Program-made: the position numbers and the translations under genes
Notes under the pieces: model-generated
What the model was told of the DNA's origin: nothing
What the model saw: the letters and a program-made list of their open reading frames with translations, nothing else
Database searches by the model: none
In this document: in pieces, positions 39,068 to 48,689 of the stretch
Layout of the letters: each line of letters begins with the position of its first letter
How positions within the stretch are numbered: position 1 is the stretch's first letter
Origin: Planctomycetota bacterium
Lineage (GTDB): Bacteria; Planctomycetota; Planctomycetia; Pirellulales; Pirellulaceae
Length of the DNA stretch: 64,000 nucleotides
Direction of reading: 5' to 3'
NCBI GenBank assembly: GCA_014238905.1
Contig: JABAAE010000008.1
Location: 88,086-152,085, forward strand

Positions 39068-39389
39068 ACACCCTTCGTTCCTCAGCTTGTATATCCTCCC
39101 TGAACAACACTGTTGAACAACAGGAAAAACCAGATTCAGCAAACACCGACCATTGGCCATCGCCAATTTTCGATTACCGGACGGCACCGATGTGATCTCC
39201 TCAGTATGGAAGTCTCCGAACCTAAAGAGGTCAGCCCATCACAAAAGGCACCAATCCTCAAGTTGAAGTAAGCGCCACCGATTCATACAATGCATACAAT
39301 CTCCTGTTTAAAGATAGCACACCGGCAAGTTTGGTGTTGATTTCTAAATCCTTGCCAAACCCTGATTACATCAACGAAAGAAATTTTAG
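39068..39389. other. Divergent intergenic region
   Basis: 322 bp between the SDR gene (minus) and the TerB-like gene (plus). It holds the plus-strand promoter candidate listed separately. No other structure is evident. Confidence 0.5.
39263..39291 (+). promoter_or_regulatory. Candidate sigma-70 promoter for the TerB-like gene
   Basis: TTGAAG at 39263-39268, a 17-bp spacer and TACAAT at 39286-39291 match the sigma-70 pattern well. A second TACAAT lies at 39295-39300. Transcription would start around 39298, leaving about 90 bases of leader before ATG 39390. Confidence 0.4.
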
Positions 39390-39794
39390 ATGATCAACTA
39401 TAGCAACCTCAACGCGGTTCAAATTCTCGAAAAAATTATGGCAGATGGTCTGATTAGTTCCGATGAAATCAAGGCTTTGAAACAAAAACTGGACGAAGAC
39501 TGGGTTGTCGATCGACCGGAAGTCGAACTTCTGTTCAAGGTCAACCAGTCGCTTGGGGACCGGGACGAAAAGTGCGAAGATTGGCTCTCTTTTTTCGTCG
39601 ACAACGTCTCCAGATTGATCATCATGGATCTCAGCACCCCCGGGGAAATCGATCAATCCGAAGGGGATTGGCTAGCGGACCTCCTTGATCAAAATGGCGT
39701 TAACAATGCAAGTGAGACCGCGCTGCTGACGACTTTGGCCCGGGACGCAAAACGAATATCGGGACGGATTAGCGAGCGACTCAGCGGCAAGTAA
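39390..39794 (+). CDS. Small acidic TerB-like protein
   Basis: 134 residues, soluble, acidic and predicted helical. The N-terminal block IMADGLISSDEIKALK and the later LSTPGEIDQSEGDWLADLL have the spacing of the acidic helix pairs in TerB/tellurite-resistance and related co-chaperone-type domains. Similarity is by pattern only, so TerB-like is a tentative label. There is no signal peptide or membrane segment. It is transcribed alone, with a promoter candidate about 100 bp upstream and a hairpin 50 bp after the stop. EF-hand-like chance similarity around residues 80-92 was considered but lacks the loop glycine. Confidence 0.6.
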   Translation: MINYSNLNAVQILEKIMADGLISSDEIKALKQKLDEDWVVDRPEVELLFKVNQSLGDRDEKCEDWLSFFVDNVSRLIIMDLSTPGEIDQSEGDWLADLLDQNGVNNASETALLTTLARDAKRISGRISERLSGK

Positions 39795-40484
39795 CGGGGG
39801 GGAAACTCCTACCAAACGATTTGGAAGATCAAGCGCAAGGCAACAATCCGTTTTCGTACGGATTCTCCCGCACCCCCTCACGGGCCGGTTTGACCGTTTG
39901 ATGCGTGTCGACGGCGTCCAATGAGTTTTCCACTTACCCCAGATCAGCTTGGTGAGAGGCCTTCACGCCAACCCAGTCGCCTAAAAAAAGACCAATGGCT
40001 GGTCCCGAGAATTTAACGAAAAAGCCAAAACACTCTATGCTCATCAATGAACTCATCATTTGGATAAAAGGCAATGGATACCATGCCATGAAAATTGACC
40101 GGACCATCAAGGGGTTAATTAAAAAATGAATTCCTTGGCCTGTCATACAGAGGCCCGTTTGAACTTATTTTACCGGCCGGATGTGACAAAAACTTCATAG
40201 AAATCACAGTCACCAATTCGCTCCCCATCCTTCATGAGGTTGCCAGATGGCGACGCGGCTTTAGAAAAGCCCTGCGGCGGATGGGCATCCATTCTAAAGC
40301 CACCCTCACCCTTCTGGCGTTAACCGTCTGATTTAATATTTGAAAAAACGCGTTCCTTGTGGCAAGCTTGAAAACTATTGAATTCATAGCGATTTGCCAC
40401 GTTAGCAAGCAACTGGCACCCGGCAAAAAACAGATCTTTAGCCACCGCAACCCTGGCACTGAAAGCGGTTCCATCACCGGATCC
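39795..40484. other. Intergenic region with one hairpin
   Basis: 690 bp with no supported gene; open frames here are short and unlike any family. A hairpin at 39845-39864 (AATCCGT, six-base loop, ACGGATT) lies 50 bp after the TerB-like stop and could terminate it weakly, although no T-tract follows. The rest shows no repeat or RNA gene that I can recognise. Confidence 0.45.
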
Positions 40485-42296
40485 CTACCGGCGGACCAGA
40501 ATGACTTGATGCGGTCCGACAGTTTCTTTGGATTTATGGTCGTCGAATTGGATCTCCACCTTCAAGCTCACCGGCCCTTGGGGAAGACGAATCGAACCTT
40601 TGTGACGGTTATTTCCAGCCAAAATTTGAACAGCCGCAGTTGCTTCACCGGCCAAAATCTTTGCCACCCCGGCACCACGGCCGGTCGGGACAATCAGTTC
40701 GACTTCAAACAGCCCTTCCTCCCGGGTCTCTATGAGCCACGAACCATTTGAGTCACTCGACCAAGGTTGCCCTTGAAAATGCCTCCAATCCTGCCGGGTC
40801 AGGACACTGCGTGGCTCGTGGTCAGTCCCCACGATGATCCTTGGCGGAGAAAAATTATCTGGTCGGGTGGAGCTAACATCTTTGAACCAGCGAACGTAGG
40901 ATTTCTTTAGATTCGCTACCATCTCAGGATGTTCCGCCGCAACGTCATTGCTCTGCTTCGGATCCTGTTTCAAATTATAAAGTTCGAGTTTTGGTTCCCC
41001 TTCGAATCTCTCCTTGCCAAAACCGCTGGGATGTACCAACTTCCATGGGTCTTGATGGATGGCAAAGTGATGATAAAGCTGCGGCTGATCACCACGATGG
41101 GTCTGCAATACAATCTGGCGAGTCGGCCAATCCCGACCCGTGCCGGTTAACAACGAAAGAAAACTACGACCATCCACTTGGCTTTTCTTCGGCAGATCTA
41201 CTCCACAAGCCTCCAGGATCGTCGGCAACAAATCGATATGAGCAGAAAGCGCGTTTGACTCACGGCCAGCCAAGACCTTGGCTGGCCATTGAAAAAGCAA
41301 TGGAGAGCGAATGCCACCGTCATCAACACCCGCTTTCCGTCCTCGCATCTGCCCAACAAACCGGCTGGAATTCGGGCCATTGTCATTTAAATAAACAACG
41401 ATCGTATTTTCAGTGATTCCAAGAGAGTCAAGCTTTCCAAATAGCCGCCCTACATTTTCATCGATATTGGTAATCATGGCGGCAATACGAGCCAACTTGT
41501 CGCTCTCCTTTTCCATCCGACCCGGGTTAATCGGTTTGATCAAGATCGGAGTAAAATCAACGTTACGGTATTCCTCGTAGAGCCGTTGAGGAACATCGTG
41601 AAAAGGACCATGGGGCGCGTTGGTCGCGATGTAGGTAAAAAACTTCTTATCATCACGAGTGCTTTTTGAGATAAAATCCATCGCCGCGTCAAAATAAAGA
41701 TCCGTGCAGTAACCCTTCATCGGAACCTCGACTCCATTCTTTATCAGGGTCGGATCGGTGTATTTCCCCTCAGCACCCACCGGATCCGAAGGCTGTCCAA
41801 TACCACCTCCCCGATGAACGAGGCTATCCTGAAAGCCCTGATCCATCGCACGCAGCGGGTAGTTGTCTCCCAGATGCCACTTTCCATAGATCCCGGTTTG
41901 GTAACCGGCATCCCGCAAAAATTCTGCCATGGTCACCTCATCAGTATCCATCATAGCCCGTCCGATATAGGTATCGATGCAGCGAGTCCGGTAGTTGTAA
42001 CGTCCAGTCATTAAGCAGGCTCGAGTGGGTGCACAAACCGGACTGACATAAAACTTGCTGAGCAACCCGCTACGCGTTCGCATCGCATCCAACTGGGGCG
42101 TTCTGATCACGGGATTACCCTGAAATCCATAATCTCCCACGCCCTGGTCATCACTCATGATGACAATCACATTGGGCCGCTCATCAGCCACGAGTTTCCC
42201 CAAACAGCAGAGCAATACCATGCTCAATCCGGCCAAGGATCTCCTGCACCACAATGTCGATATGCGAACGGACGAAAAGGAAAAATAATGAATCAT
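40485..42296 (-). CDS. Arylsulfatase-like secreted sulfatase
   Basis: 603 residues with a signal peptide (1-38). The motifs are IMSDDQGVGDYG, formylglycine site C-A-P-T-R followed by ACLMTGRYNYRT, YGKWHLGDNYP and YLNDNGPNS, a complete catalytic set of a classical arylsulfatase. The last 120 residues form an added C-terminal beta-rich domain (GSWLIETREEGLFEVELIVP). The start at ATG 42296 lacks a clear ribosome site; downstream in-frame starts would cut into the signal peptide. It is divergent from the sulfatase at 42864. The predicted role is desulfation of extracellular polysaccharide; the substrate subfamily is not determined. Confidence 0.9.
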   Translation of the reverse strand: MIHYFSFSSVRISTLWCRRSLAGLSMVLLCCLGKLVADERPNVIVIMSDDQGVGDYGFQGNPVIRTPQLDAMRTRSGLLSKFYVSPVCAPTRACLMTGRYNYRTRCIDTYIGRAMMDTDEVTMAEFLRDAGYQTGIYGKWHLGDNYPLRAMDQGFQDSLVHRGGGIGQPSDPVGAEGKYTDPTLIKNGVEVPMKGYCTDLYFDAAMDFISKSTRDDKKFFTYIATNAPHGPFHDVPQRLYEEYRNVDFTPILIKPINPGRMEKESDKLARIAAMITNIDENVGRLFGKLDSLGITENTIVVYLNDNGPNSSRFVGQMRGRKAGVDDGGIRSPLLFQWPAKVLAGRESNALSAHIDLLPTILEACGVDLPKKSQVDGRSFLSLLTGTGRDWPTRQIVLQTHRGDQPQLYHHFAIHQDPWKLVHPSGFGKERFEGEPKLELYNLKQDPKQSNDVAAEHPEMVANLKKSYVRWFKDVSSTRPDNFSPPRIIVGTDHEPRSVLTRQDWRHFQGQPWSSDSNGSWLIETREEGLFEVELIVPTGRGAGVAKILAGEATAAVQILAGNNRHKGSIRLPQGPVSLKVEIQFDDHKSKETVGPHQVILVRR

Positions 42297-42863
42297 GGGT
42301 CATTCGTGCGGGGCTTGAGTTTTAGTTTTCTCGATCCGAACCATTCGGCTCGTTTTATTGTACGACTGATCTGCCCCGCTGACGACGTCTAATGGGAAAG
42401 CATTATTCTCGGTTGGCATCACCACACGGCGACACGCAGTCCGTCATCCATTTTCGTCATACTTTTTTCAAACCTCAAAACGGACCTGCGCAGATCGCTG
42501 GCTAGAACGATGGTCAGAACGACACCTCCACATAGAGCATGATGAGAAAAATGGTGTTTGCCCGGCAAGGTGCAAGATCCAACCAAGGAAAGAGCAAATT
42601 GCCAAGCCAGCGTTGGGGCTGACTCCCTGGTTATTCAAAATCGCAGCGGGCCGCATTCCCAACGGCCTTGTTTTCCAAGACAACTCCTCCTGTTTTCGAA
42701 AAAGTCTCTGCGGGCCGATTGCCACACCGTCGACAGCAACCGACCACGCCGCTTAAACTATTGGCATCCCGATTTCACACCGCCCCCATCTCAGCGGTGC
42801 CCATCTCAGCGTTCGTTAAATCGGTTTCCTTTAATCGTCACCGTTCAACCCGCTTCATTCGCC
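42297..42863. other. Divergent intergenic region between two sulfatase genes
   Basis: 567 bp. The frame of the downstream sulfatase stays open back to 42558, but the translation there lacks any domain and would bury the signal peptide, so it is considered non-coding. Both sulfatases are probably controlled from here; no clear promoter or operator was identified. Confidence 0.45.
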
Positions 42864-44627
42864 ATGCACCGCAAACTCGTCTTCTGTATTCTTGCAATAT
42901 CATTCCAACCATTTTTGCTAATTGCGGCTGAAACTCCCAATGTGGTCTTCATCATTTGCGATGATCTGAATGACTACGTGGAGGGGTTTTCGGGGCATCC
43001 CAATGCCAAGACCCCCAACATTGCCCGCCTTGCCCGCAGCGGCGTTCTATTTAGTCAGGCGCACTGCAACATTCCGATCTGCGGACCCTCCCGGGCCAGT
43101 CTTTTCACCGGGATTTACCCTCATCACTCAGGTTGTTTTGGATTTACCAAATGGGACAACTACGAGGTGCTCAAGAATTCGCGGACGATCATGGACCATT
43201 TTCGCGAGAACGGCTACCAGACCCTCGGTACCGGAAAACTGATGCATCATCTGGTGCGGCGAGAATGGAACCAATATGGCAACCCGGCGGACTATGGTCC
43301 ATTTGCATTTGATGGTAGTGAAAAAATAGCCCATCCGGATGTACCAAGGCCCTACCGTGATATTGGACCAGTTGACGGATCGTTTGGCCCACTGATTAAC
43401 CTTGAAGGTCGTTTTTCAAAGGAGGGAAAACCGCTTCAATGGCAAACCGGGGGCTGGAATCGGCAACGACAATTAAAAGTCAAAGACCAAAACAACCGCG
43501 ACTTCACCGCCGACGAGCTCAATGGTCAATGGGCAGTCGAAAATCTTCAAAAAATCGCCAGCCAATCCAACGCAAAACCCTTTTTCATGGGAGTCGGTTT
43601 TATCCGTCCCCATACCCCGCTAATCGTCCCCCAGCGATTCTTTGACCGGTTTCCCCTGGATTCAATTCAACTGCCAGTGATTCGCCCCGACGACGTCAAC
43701 GACACACATGCCCTGGCGATTCGAGGAATCCCCGAAGGCGTCGATGGTTCTCGAACGGCAGACATGGGAACCCGCCTATTTCAAAACCTGGTCAGTTCCT
43801 ACGACTCGCAAGCCGATGCCTTACGACGATTTATCCAAGCCTATTTGGCCAGCGTCGCATCGGTCGATGAGGAAATCGGGAAAATCCTCGCTGCCTTGGA
43901 AAAGACTGGCCTTGCGGACAATACGATCGTCGTCTTGACCAGCGACCATGGCTGGGGAATGGGCGAAAAAAACTACCTGTACAAAAATTCATTATGGCAG
44001 GAAAGCACACGGGTCCCGTTGATTGTACGGGCTCCCGGAATCACAACGCCGGCCGGTGTCGCCAGCCATCCTGTTTCACTCATCGATCTTTTCCCCACGT
44101 TGATCGATCTTTGCGGATTGACCGGAGAAACCCAAAAAACGCCGAAGGGTCACCCGCTGGATGGACATAGCCTGAGGCCGTTTCTATCCAACCCCAAATC
44201 GAAACATTGGCAAGGACCTGAATCGGTATTAACGGCGCTCTACAAATGGCGGACGAGGTACGAACCGGCCGCCGAAAGCTATTCTCTACGAAGTACCCAC
44301 TGGCGATATATAAGGTATGAAAACGGCAAGGAAGAACTTTACCAAACCGGTCAGGATCCGTATGAATGGACCAACCTGGCTCCTGAACCGGATCAGGATT
44401 TTCGATTGCGGGAATTCCGGCAACAACTGCGAGAGCGAATTCCCAAGCCTGGTGTGATTCCACCGCAACCGGTCTGGAAGCCCAAGCAGCCCGCACCAAA
44501 GAAAGACGCTGAGGTTTGGAAAACTGAATTTTTCAAGAAAAACCCGGCAGCCGACGCAAACCGCGATGGCACTCTCACCTGGCCAGAATTAAAGTCCTAT
44601 CGTATCAAGATTGGTGAAATCAAATAA
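42864..44627 (+). CDS. Iduronate-2-sulfatase-like sulfatase with C-terminal EF-hand
   Basis: 587 residues from ATG 42864, which starts a good signal peptide (MHRKLVFCILAI). The motifs are IICDDLNDYV, C73-G-P-S-R and TSDHGWGMGEKNYL, as in the iduronate-2-sulfatase subgroup. At the very C-terminus (about residues 563-574) a complete EF-hand loop DANRDGTLTWPE is present, with D, N, D, G and the final E in place, after a Pro/Lys-rich linker. A single calcium-binding loop of this kind could act in stability or docking (inference). It is divergent from the arylsulfatase-like gene. Confidence 0.92.
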   Translation: MHRKLVFCILAISFQPFLLIAAETPNVVFIICDDLNDYVEGFSGHPNAKTPNIARLARSGVLFSQAHCNIPICGPSRASLFTGIYPHHSGCFGFTKWDNYEVLKNSRTIMDHFRENGYQTLGTGKLMHHLVRREWNQYGNPADYGPFAFDGSEKIAHPDVPRPYRDIGPVDGSFGPLINLEGRFSKEGKPLQWQTGGWNRQRQLKVKDQNNRDFTADELNGQWAVENLQKIASQSNAKPFFMGVGFIRPHTPLIVPQRFFDRFPLDSIQLPVIRPDDVNDTHALAIRGIPEGVDGSRTADMGTRLFQNLVSSYDSQADALRRFIQAYLASVASVDEEIGKILAALEKTGLADNTIVVLTSDHGWGMGEKNYLYKNSLWQESTRVPLIVRAPGITTPAGVASHPVSLIDLFPTLIDLCGLTGETQKTPKGHPLDGHSLRPFLSNPKSKHWQGPESVLTALYKWRTRYEPAAESYSLRSTHWRYIRYENGKEELYQTGQDPYEWTNLAPEPDQDFRLREFRQQLRERIPKPGVIPPQPVWKPKQPAPKKDAEVWKTEFFKKNPAADANRDGTLTWPELKSYRIKIGEIK

Positions 44628-44832
44628 CAGGTTGAACTTGACCGATCAACGACGTGAAATCCATTCCACAATCCATTCCACCACGTGACGTCCCACACGC
44701 CATCGACCGACAGCTTTCCCAAGAGAGGGATGCCTCGCCCCTGCCGCGGTCGATCAGGCCCCCACTGAAACAATCAATGTCTCGAATGTCTCATTGCCGA
44801 GGGCGACTGGATGAGCGACTTATCTGAAGTGC

Positions 44833-44896
44833 ATCACTGTTTTCCTGAATCACTGTTTTCCTGAATCACTGTTTTCCTGAACCACTTTTTTCCTGA
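44833..44896. repeat. 16-bp tandem repeat, three perfect and one degenerate copy
   Basis: ATCACTGTTTTCCTGA is repeated at 44833-44848, 44849-44864 and 44865-44880, with a copy carrying two mismatches at 44881-44896. It spans the stop codon and last codons of the minus-strand esterase gene. Because 16 is not a multiple of three, each gain or loss of a unit changes the C-terminal reading frame. Confidence 0.95.
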
Positions 44897-45779
44897 CCAT
44901 TTCGGCAAGCCATTTGCGTACCTGTTGGCGGGCAGGACTCTCGCGGTGCATCCAGAGATCGGTATGGCCGTTCAACACTTTTCCGTCAGGAATTTTAAAA
45001 ATTTCATTGACCGGAACATCCAGAAATTCAAAAGCGGCCAAGTCCAAGTAATCCTTTAGAAAATCATCTCGCACTTGATGGCCCCGCTGACCGCTGACCA
45101 GCACCGGGCGTCCTTTTAAGCGAGCCAATCGACGGAGCGCCGCAGCCCGATCGCTCTCTGGATAATTCCAGTTTCGATGGCCATCAAAATGGTCGTGCGT
45201 AAAAAAAGCTTTCCAAAGCGATGCGATCTGATCGTCGGCCAAACCAATGTAACTGGCCCCGATGGCTCCCCGTGAAAAACCGCAAATAATCACGTTTTCA
45301 AGGTCACCACCATATTGCTTGCAGATGCGGGGCAGATTGGTTTTGCAGTATTCTACGGTCGCCGCTTTGTCTCCCCACCAAGTGACGGCATTTCGCTGAT
45401 GGTCTTTTTCGATATAGGGCATCGTCACCCACAGAAATCCCGATCCACCGCTCATTCCGTATCCGAGATTCGCCTCCTTGACCGTTCCGGGACCAAACTT
45501 CCATTGGTTACCGGTATACTCCACGATAACGGGAAATTTCTTATCAGGCTGCCAATCAGACGGCAGGTACAAACCGTGGTAAACCTGAGTTCCTTTATAT
45601 TCCAACGCGACCTGCCGTACCCGCAGACCTGCAGCCGGCTTTCTGTCCACCATGACAGGCGTTTGAAGATCCCCTTGACCAAGACAACAGGCCTCCGGAA
45701 ACCAGGCGATTACTGCTGCACAAAGCAATTTCAAACCCATCGGTATTCTGATATTCCGCACCATCCAGCCCACCATCAT
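44850..45779 (-). CDS. Secreted alpha/beta-hydrolase
   Basis: 309 residues from ATG 45779, preceded by GGGGAG; a TTG codon lies one position earlier. The signal peptide covers about 1-35. The fold shows IVEYTGNQWKFG as a probable oxyanion region, the nucleophile elbow GFSRGAIG with Ser169, and a late NGHTDLWM histidine. The substrate is unknown; PHB-depolymerase-like or acyl-sugar esterases are possible. The gene ends inside a 16-bp tandem repeat, so the last ten or so residues (QENSDSGKQ) are derived from repeat units and could vary between strains. It is followed on the minus strand by no close gene; the next upstream gene is another esterase 98 bp away. Confidence 0.8.
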   Translation of the reverse strand: MMVGWMVRNIRIPMGLKLLCAAVIAWFPEACCLGQGDLQTPVMVDRKPAAGLRVRQVALEYKGTQVYHGLYLPSDWQPDKKFPVIVEYTGNQWKFGPGTVKEANLGYGMSGGSGFLWVTMPYIEKDHQRNAVTWWGDKAATVEYCKTNLPRICKQYGGDLENVIICGFSRGAIGASYIGLADDQIASLWKAFFTHDHFDGHRNWNYPESDRAAALRRLARLKGRPVLVSGQRGHQVRDDFLKDYLDLAAFEFLDVPVNEIFKIPDGKVLNGHTDLWMHRESPARQQVRKWLAEMVRKKVVQENSDSGKQ

Positions 45780-45877
45780 CAACTCCCCAAAACTATTTCC
45801 ATGCGTTAACTCACATTTTACTTCAGATCTTCAAGATGAACTTCAGCATTCATTTCTGAGAAACCGCTGCTCTTATT

Positions 45878-46870
45878 TCAATTGCCGGCAGCAGCCGATT
45901 GAAACCGCAGTTTTTGGATCAAATATTCGCTGGAATTGAGGTAGTGGCTATCCTTGGCACCCGGATAAACTAACTCACATTCTACGCCCACCGATAGGCA
46001 CCTCTCCTTGAGTTTCACCCCGAAGTTACTCGTATGTGTCGGGTCCTTCTGGTTTTCGCCCAGCGACGGTGGCTGGCTGTATTGGAGCCAAACGGGCGGA
46101 TCTCCTTTATTTACCAACGCGTAAGGGGAGTACTCCGAGATCCAAGGCAGGATCTTGTCGCGGGAAGATAGAAACTGAGCGAATCCTCCTAAACCAAAAG
46201 CGTGACCACCATACCGGCTATTGGGCGTCCAATCCTTCATCTGCCGGGGATCCAAAGTCGTCTGAGCCCCAATCACAGCGGCGCACCTGAGGCGGGTGGA
46301 TTGCCGCGCTATTGGATCTTTGTTATCGGGATCGGCCAAGTCATCATGAAAAGTAAGCCATAGACTGGAGCAGGCCCCTGCGGATCCGCCCGCGGCACCA
46401 ATTCGCTGTTCATCAATTTTCCATTTCTCGGCGTGGTGTCTGACATATTGCAAGGCCCTTGCCGCATCATATAGCGGGGCTTTGACAGGGGGTTCGAGCT
46501 GACTTGCCTTGGCATCGGTGGTAAATCGATAGTTAATGGCCACCACTGAAATACCGGCCTTCAAAAGTCGGGGCACATCCACAAAACGCTGGACCCGTTC
46601 CTTGGATCCTCCTCTCCAGCCCCCGCCGTGGATCACAAAAACAAGTGGAGCTGGCTGACTGGATTTGGCTTTCCAAAAATCCAACACTTGGCGAGGATGC
46701 TTACCGTAGCGGACCTCCGATTCGGTCGCTTTGGGAACCGCAGCGTCATAGCTTTCCTTTTTCCGGACTTTTTGAGGCTTGGCAGGCTCCTGCGCAGAGG
46801 CTCCATCCGCTCCCGCCAATAGTCCGATCATCAACCAATTCAAACCAAGAAAAAAACTGCCCACTTTCAT
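45878..46870 (-). CDS. Secreted carboxylesterase of the HGGGW (hormone-sensitive-lipase/BD-FAE-like) type
   Basis: 330 residues with a signal peptide (1-26). Motifs are HGGGWRGG for the oxyanion hole and GGSAGAC with nucleophile Ser163, then PVWLQYSQPP and a late KDSHYLNS histidine. AGAGGAT lies at good spacing before ATG 46870. Such enzymes remove acyl groups from small esters or decorated glycans. It is probably co-transcribed with the hydrolase 98 bp downstream. The DUF1501 gene at 47286-48689 is on the same strand, 415 bp upstream. Confidence 0.9.
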   Translation of the reverse strand: MKVGSFFLGLNWLMIGLLAGADGASAQEPAKPQKVRKKESYDAAVPKATESEVRYGKHPRQVLDFWKAKSSQPAPLVFVIHGGGWRGGSKERVQRFVDVPRLLKAGISVVAINYRFTTDAKASQLEPPVKAPLYDAARALQYVRHHAEKWKIDEQRIGAAGGSAGACSSLWLTFHDDLADPDNKDPIARQSTRLRCAAVIGAQTTLDPRQMKDWTPNSRYGGHAFGLGGFAQFLSSRDKILPWISEYSPYALVNKGDPPVWLQYSQPPSLGENQKDPTHTSNFGVKLKERCLSVGVECELVYPGAKDSHYLNSSEYLIQKLRFQSAAAGN

Positions 46871-47285
46871 GATGAATATCCTCTTGGTTGTTCAGGGGAA
46901 CTGCCTAATCAACAAATCGGCATCAAAACCGATCTGTCGACAAAACCCATGTTAGGTTGGCACTGCTTGATGGTAACACAAACAGCAGCAACGAAAATCG
47001 CCAGACAACCAACGGACGAGTGGCCGGTTTTTCTTATTCAATCAAAAGCTCCCAAAATCCTCTTTGGTCTGCCCGTTCAACCACCCAAGGTAACCGTCGG
47101 CCGAATTCAGTGTCTCCAAGGGCGACCTCATATCAGAAAATTTACGAGATCTCCGGTAAACCGTTACCAGCTGACATTCCCAAGCCCGTTTCCCGCTTGA
47201 TCCTGAGCCGAAATCGAATTGGCACCAAGTGAAAGTCAGATACGGGTTCCCAGTAATGAATGAAGATACCGCAAACACGAGCCTT
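46871..47285. other. Intergenic region, no gene seen
   Basis: 415 bp. Short frames on both strands have no recognisable product. No strong hairpin was found after the DUF1501 stop at 47286. Confidence 0.45.
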
Positions 47286-48689
47286 CTAGCCAAACAACTC
47301 CATCACCGGTTTGCCGGTGGTAATCGGACGAGAAATCCCGGTATTATTTTGCGGTTCGTTCAAAGGAATATCGAGTGCATGATAGATCGTAGCAGCCATT
47401 TCCTCTGGCCGAATAGGATTGGTTACCACCGAGGCACCATGTTTATCCGACTTTCCGTACACCTGACCTCCAGCGATTCCGGCACCCGCCATGATCGAAG
47501 AAAAACACTGCGGCCAATGCTGCCGTCCCGGCGGTTGCTGAGTGAGAACCTTGGGCGTTCGTCCAAACTCACCGGTCACCACCACTAGCGTATTGTCTAA
47601 CATGCCTCGATCCTTCAGATCGGAAAAAAGCCCCGATAACGCCTGATCCAGTCGTGGCAAGCAGAATCCCATGCCATAGGAACCGTTACCGAATGCATTT
47701 CCCATCCCCATGTTGCCACCATGCATATCCCAGCTGCTGCTCGGTGGTCCCTTGGTATCATGCGAAGCTTGTCCGGTCCAACCGTTGACGGTCACAAATC
47801 GGACTCCCGCTTCCACCATCCGCCGCGCCAACAGCAGGTTTTGTCCCAGTGGATGTCGACCATATTGATCCCTCACCTTGGCAGGCTCCAGATCCAGATT
47901 AAAGGCTTCCCTTCCTTCCGGACGGGTCATTGCGTCGTAACCTTTTTCGCGCAGGTCGGCCCAATCCGCCCCCACAGCGTCTCTGGATAAAACGGTACTT
48001 TCCAGACTACCTAGTAATTCCCGTCGTTCGGCAAGTCGATTGCGGTCACCCAGATCATAGATCGGTGGCGGCTTGAAGTCGTCCATCGCTGGATGATTTT
48101 GAGCGGACCCGACAAAGACCGGAGCATAGGCGGACCCAAGATACCCACCGATACCTATATTCGGTGCGCAAAAAACCGGCCGTCCCACGCACTTGATGAG
48201 CCAAGCATTGGAAACAATATTACGCTTACTCGGCTTGTGCTTGGCAACAAAGGAACCGAGGTAGGGCTGATCATCCGAAACACCTTGCGTGACCCGCTGG
48301 GTAGATTGCCCGCTGAGCAGGTTATGCATCGCATCGAAATGATTGCTGATTCCTCCAGGATGCGTCATGGAATTGATCAAGGTGAACTGATCCGTCAATT
48401 TCGCCAAACGGGTATGCATCTCATTGATACGCATTCCCGGAACCTTGGTCGAAATGGTCTTGTAAGGCCCCCGAATCGTATCGGGAGCTTCCGGTTTCAT
48501 ATCCCAGGTGTCAACGTGGCTTGGTCCACCACAAAGCAGCACAAAAATACAGGACTTCGCAGCAGCGACAGCCTTGCCACTCGAATCGATCTGGTCACTT
48601 CCCATGACCATCCCGGGCGTGCCCATCGACATCGTTCCCATCCCCGCCGCGATGAGGGCTTGACGTCGATTCAGTTCGATAGCATTCAT
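47286..48689 (-). CDS. DUF1501 protein without an adjacent cytochrome-like partner
   Basis: 467 residues. AGGAAGGG lies before ATG 48689. The N-terminus NRRQALIAAGMG is a twin-arginine-type signal with a Met/Gly-rich core. Family motifs are CGGPSHVDTWDMKP and VTGEFGRTPKVL. Compared with the four paired DUF1501 proteins it differs at the C-terminus (ending NNTGISRPITTGKPVMELFG) and resembles the standalone type. No DUF1549/1553 gene lies next to it, so its partner may be elsewhere or it may act alone. Predicted location is outside the cytoplasmic membrane. Confidence 0.9.
   Translation of the reverse strand: MNAIELNRRQALIAAGMGTMSMGTPGMVMGSDQIDSSGKAVAAAKSCIFVLLCGGPSHVDTWDMKPEAPDTIRGPYKTISTKVPGMRINEMHTRLAKLTDQFTLINSMTHPGGISNHFDAMHNLLSGQSTQRVTQGVSDDQPYLGSFVAKHKPSKRNIVSNAWLIKCVGRPVFCAPNIGIGGYLGSAYAPVFVGSAQNHPAMDDFKPPPIYDLGDRNRLAERRELLGSLESTVLSRDAVGADWADLREKGYDAMTRPEGREAFNLDLEPAKVRDQYGRHPLGQNLLLARRMVEAGVRFVTVNGWTGQASHDTKGPPSSSWDMHGGNMGMGNAFGNGSYGMGFCLPRLDQALSGLFSDLKDRGMLDNTLVVVTGEFGRTPKVLTQQPPGRQHWPQCFSSIMAGAGIAGGQVYGKSDKHGASVVTNPIRPEEMAATIYHALDIPLNEPQNNTGISRPITTGKPVMELFG

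Noticed and set aside
39795..40484. Small RNA or remnant gene in the 690-bp gap
   Set aside because: Only one simple hairpin is present and no coding similarity could be found.
42558..42863. Open frame joined to the sulfatase at 42864
   Set aside because: It would put about 100 residues without any domain before a signal peptide.
44833..44896. CRISPR-like array
   Set aside because: The units are contiguous with no spacers.
46949..47232. Plus-strand open frames between the esterase and DUF1501 genes
   Set aside because: Low-complexity polar translation with no start signal or family resemblance.
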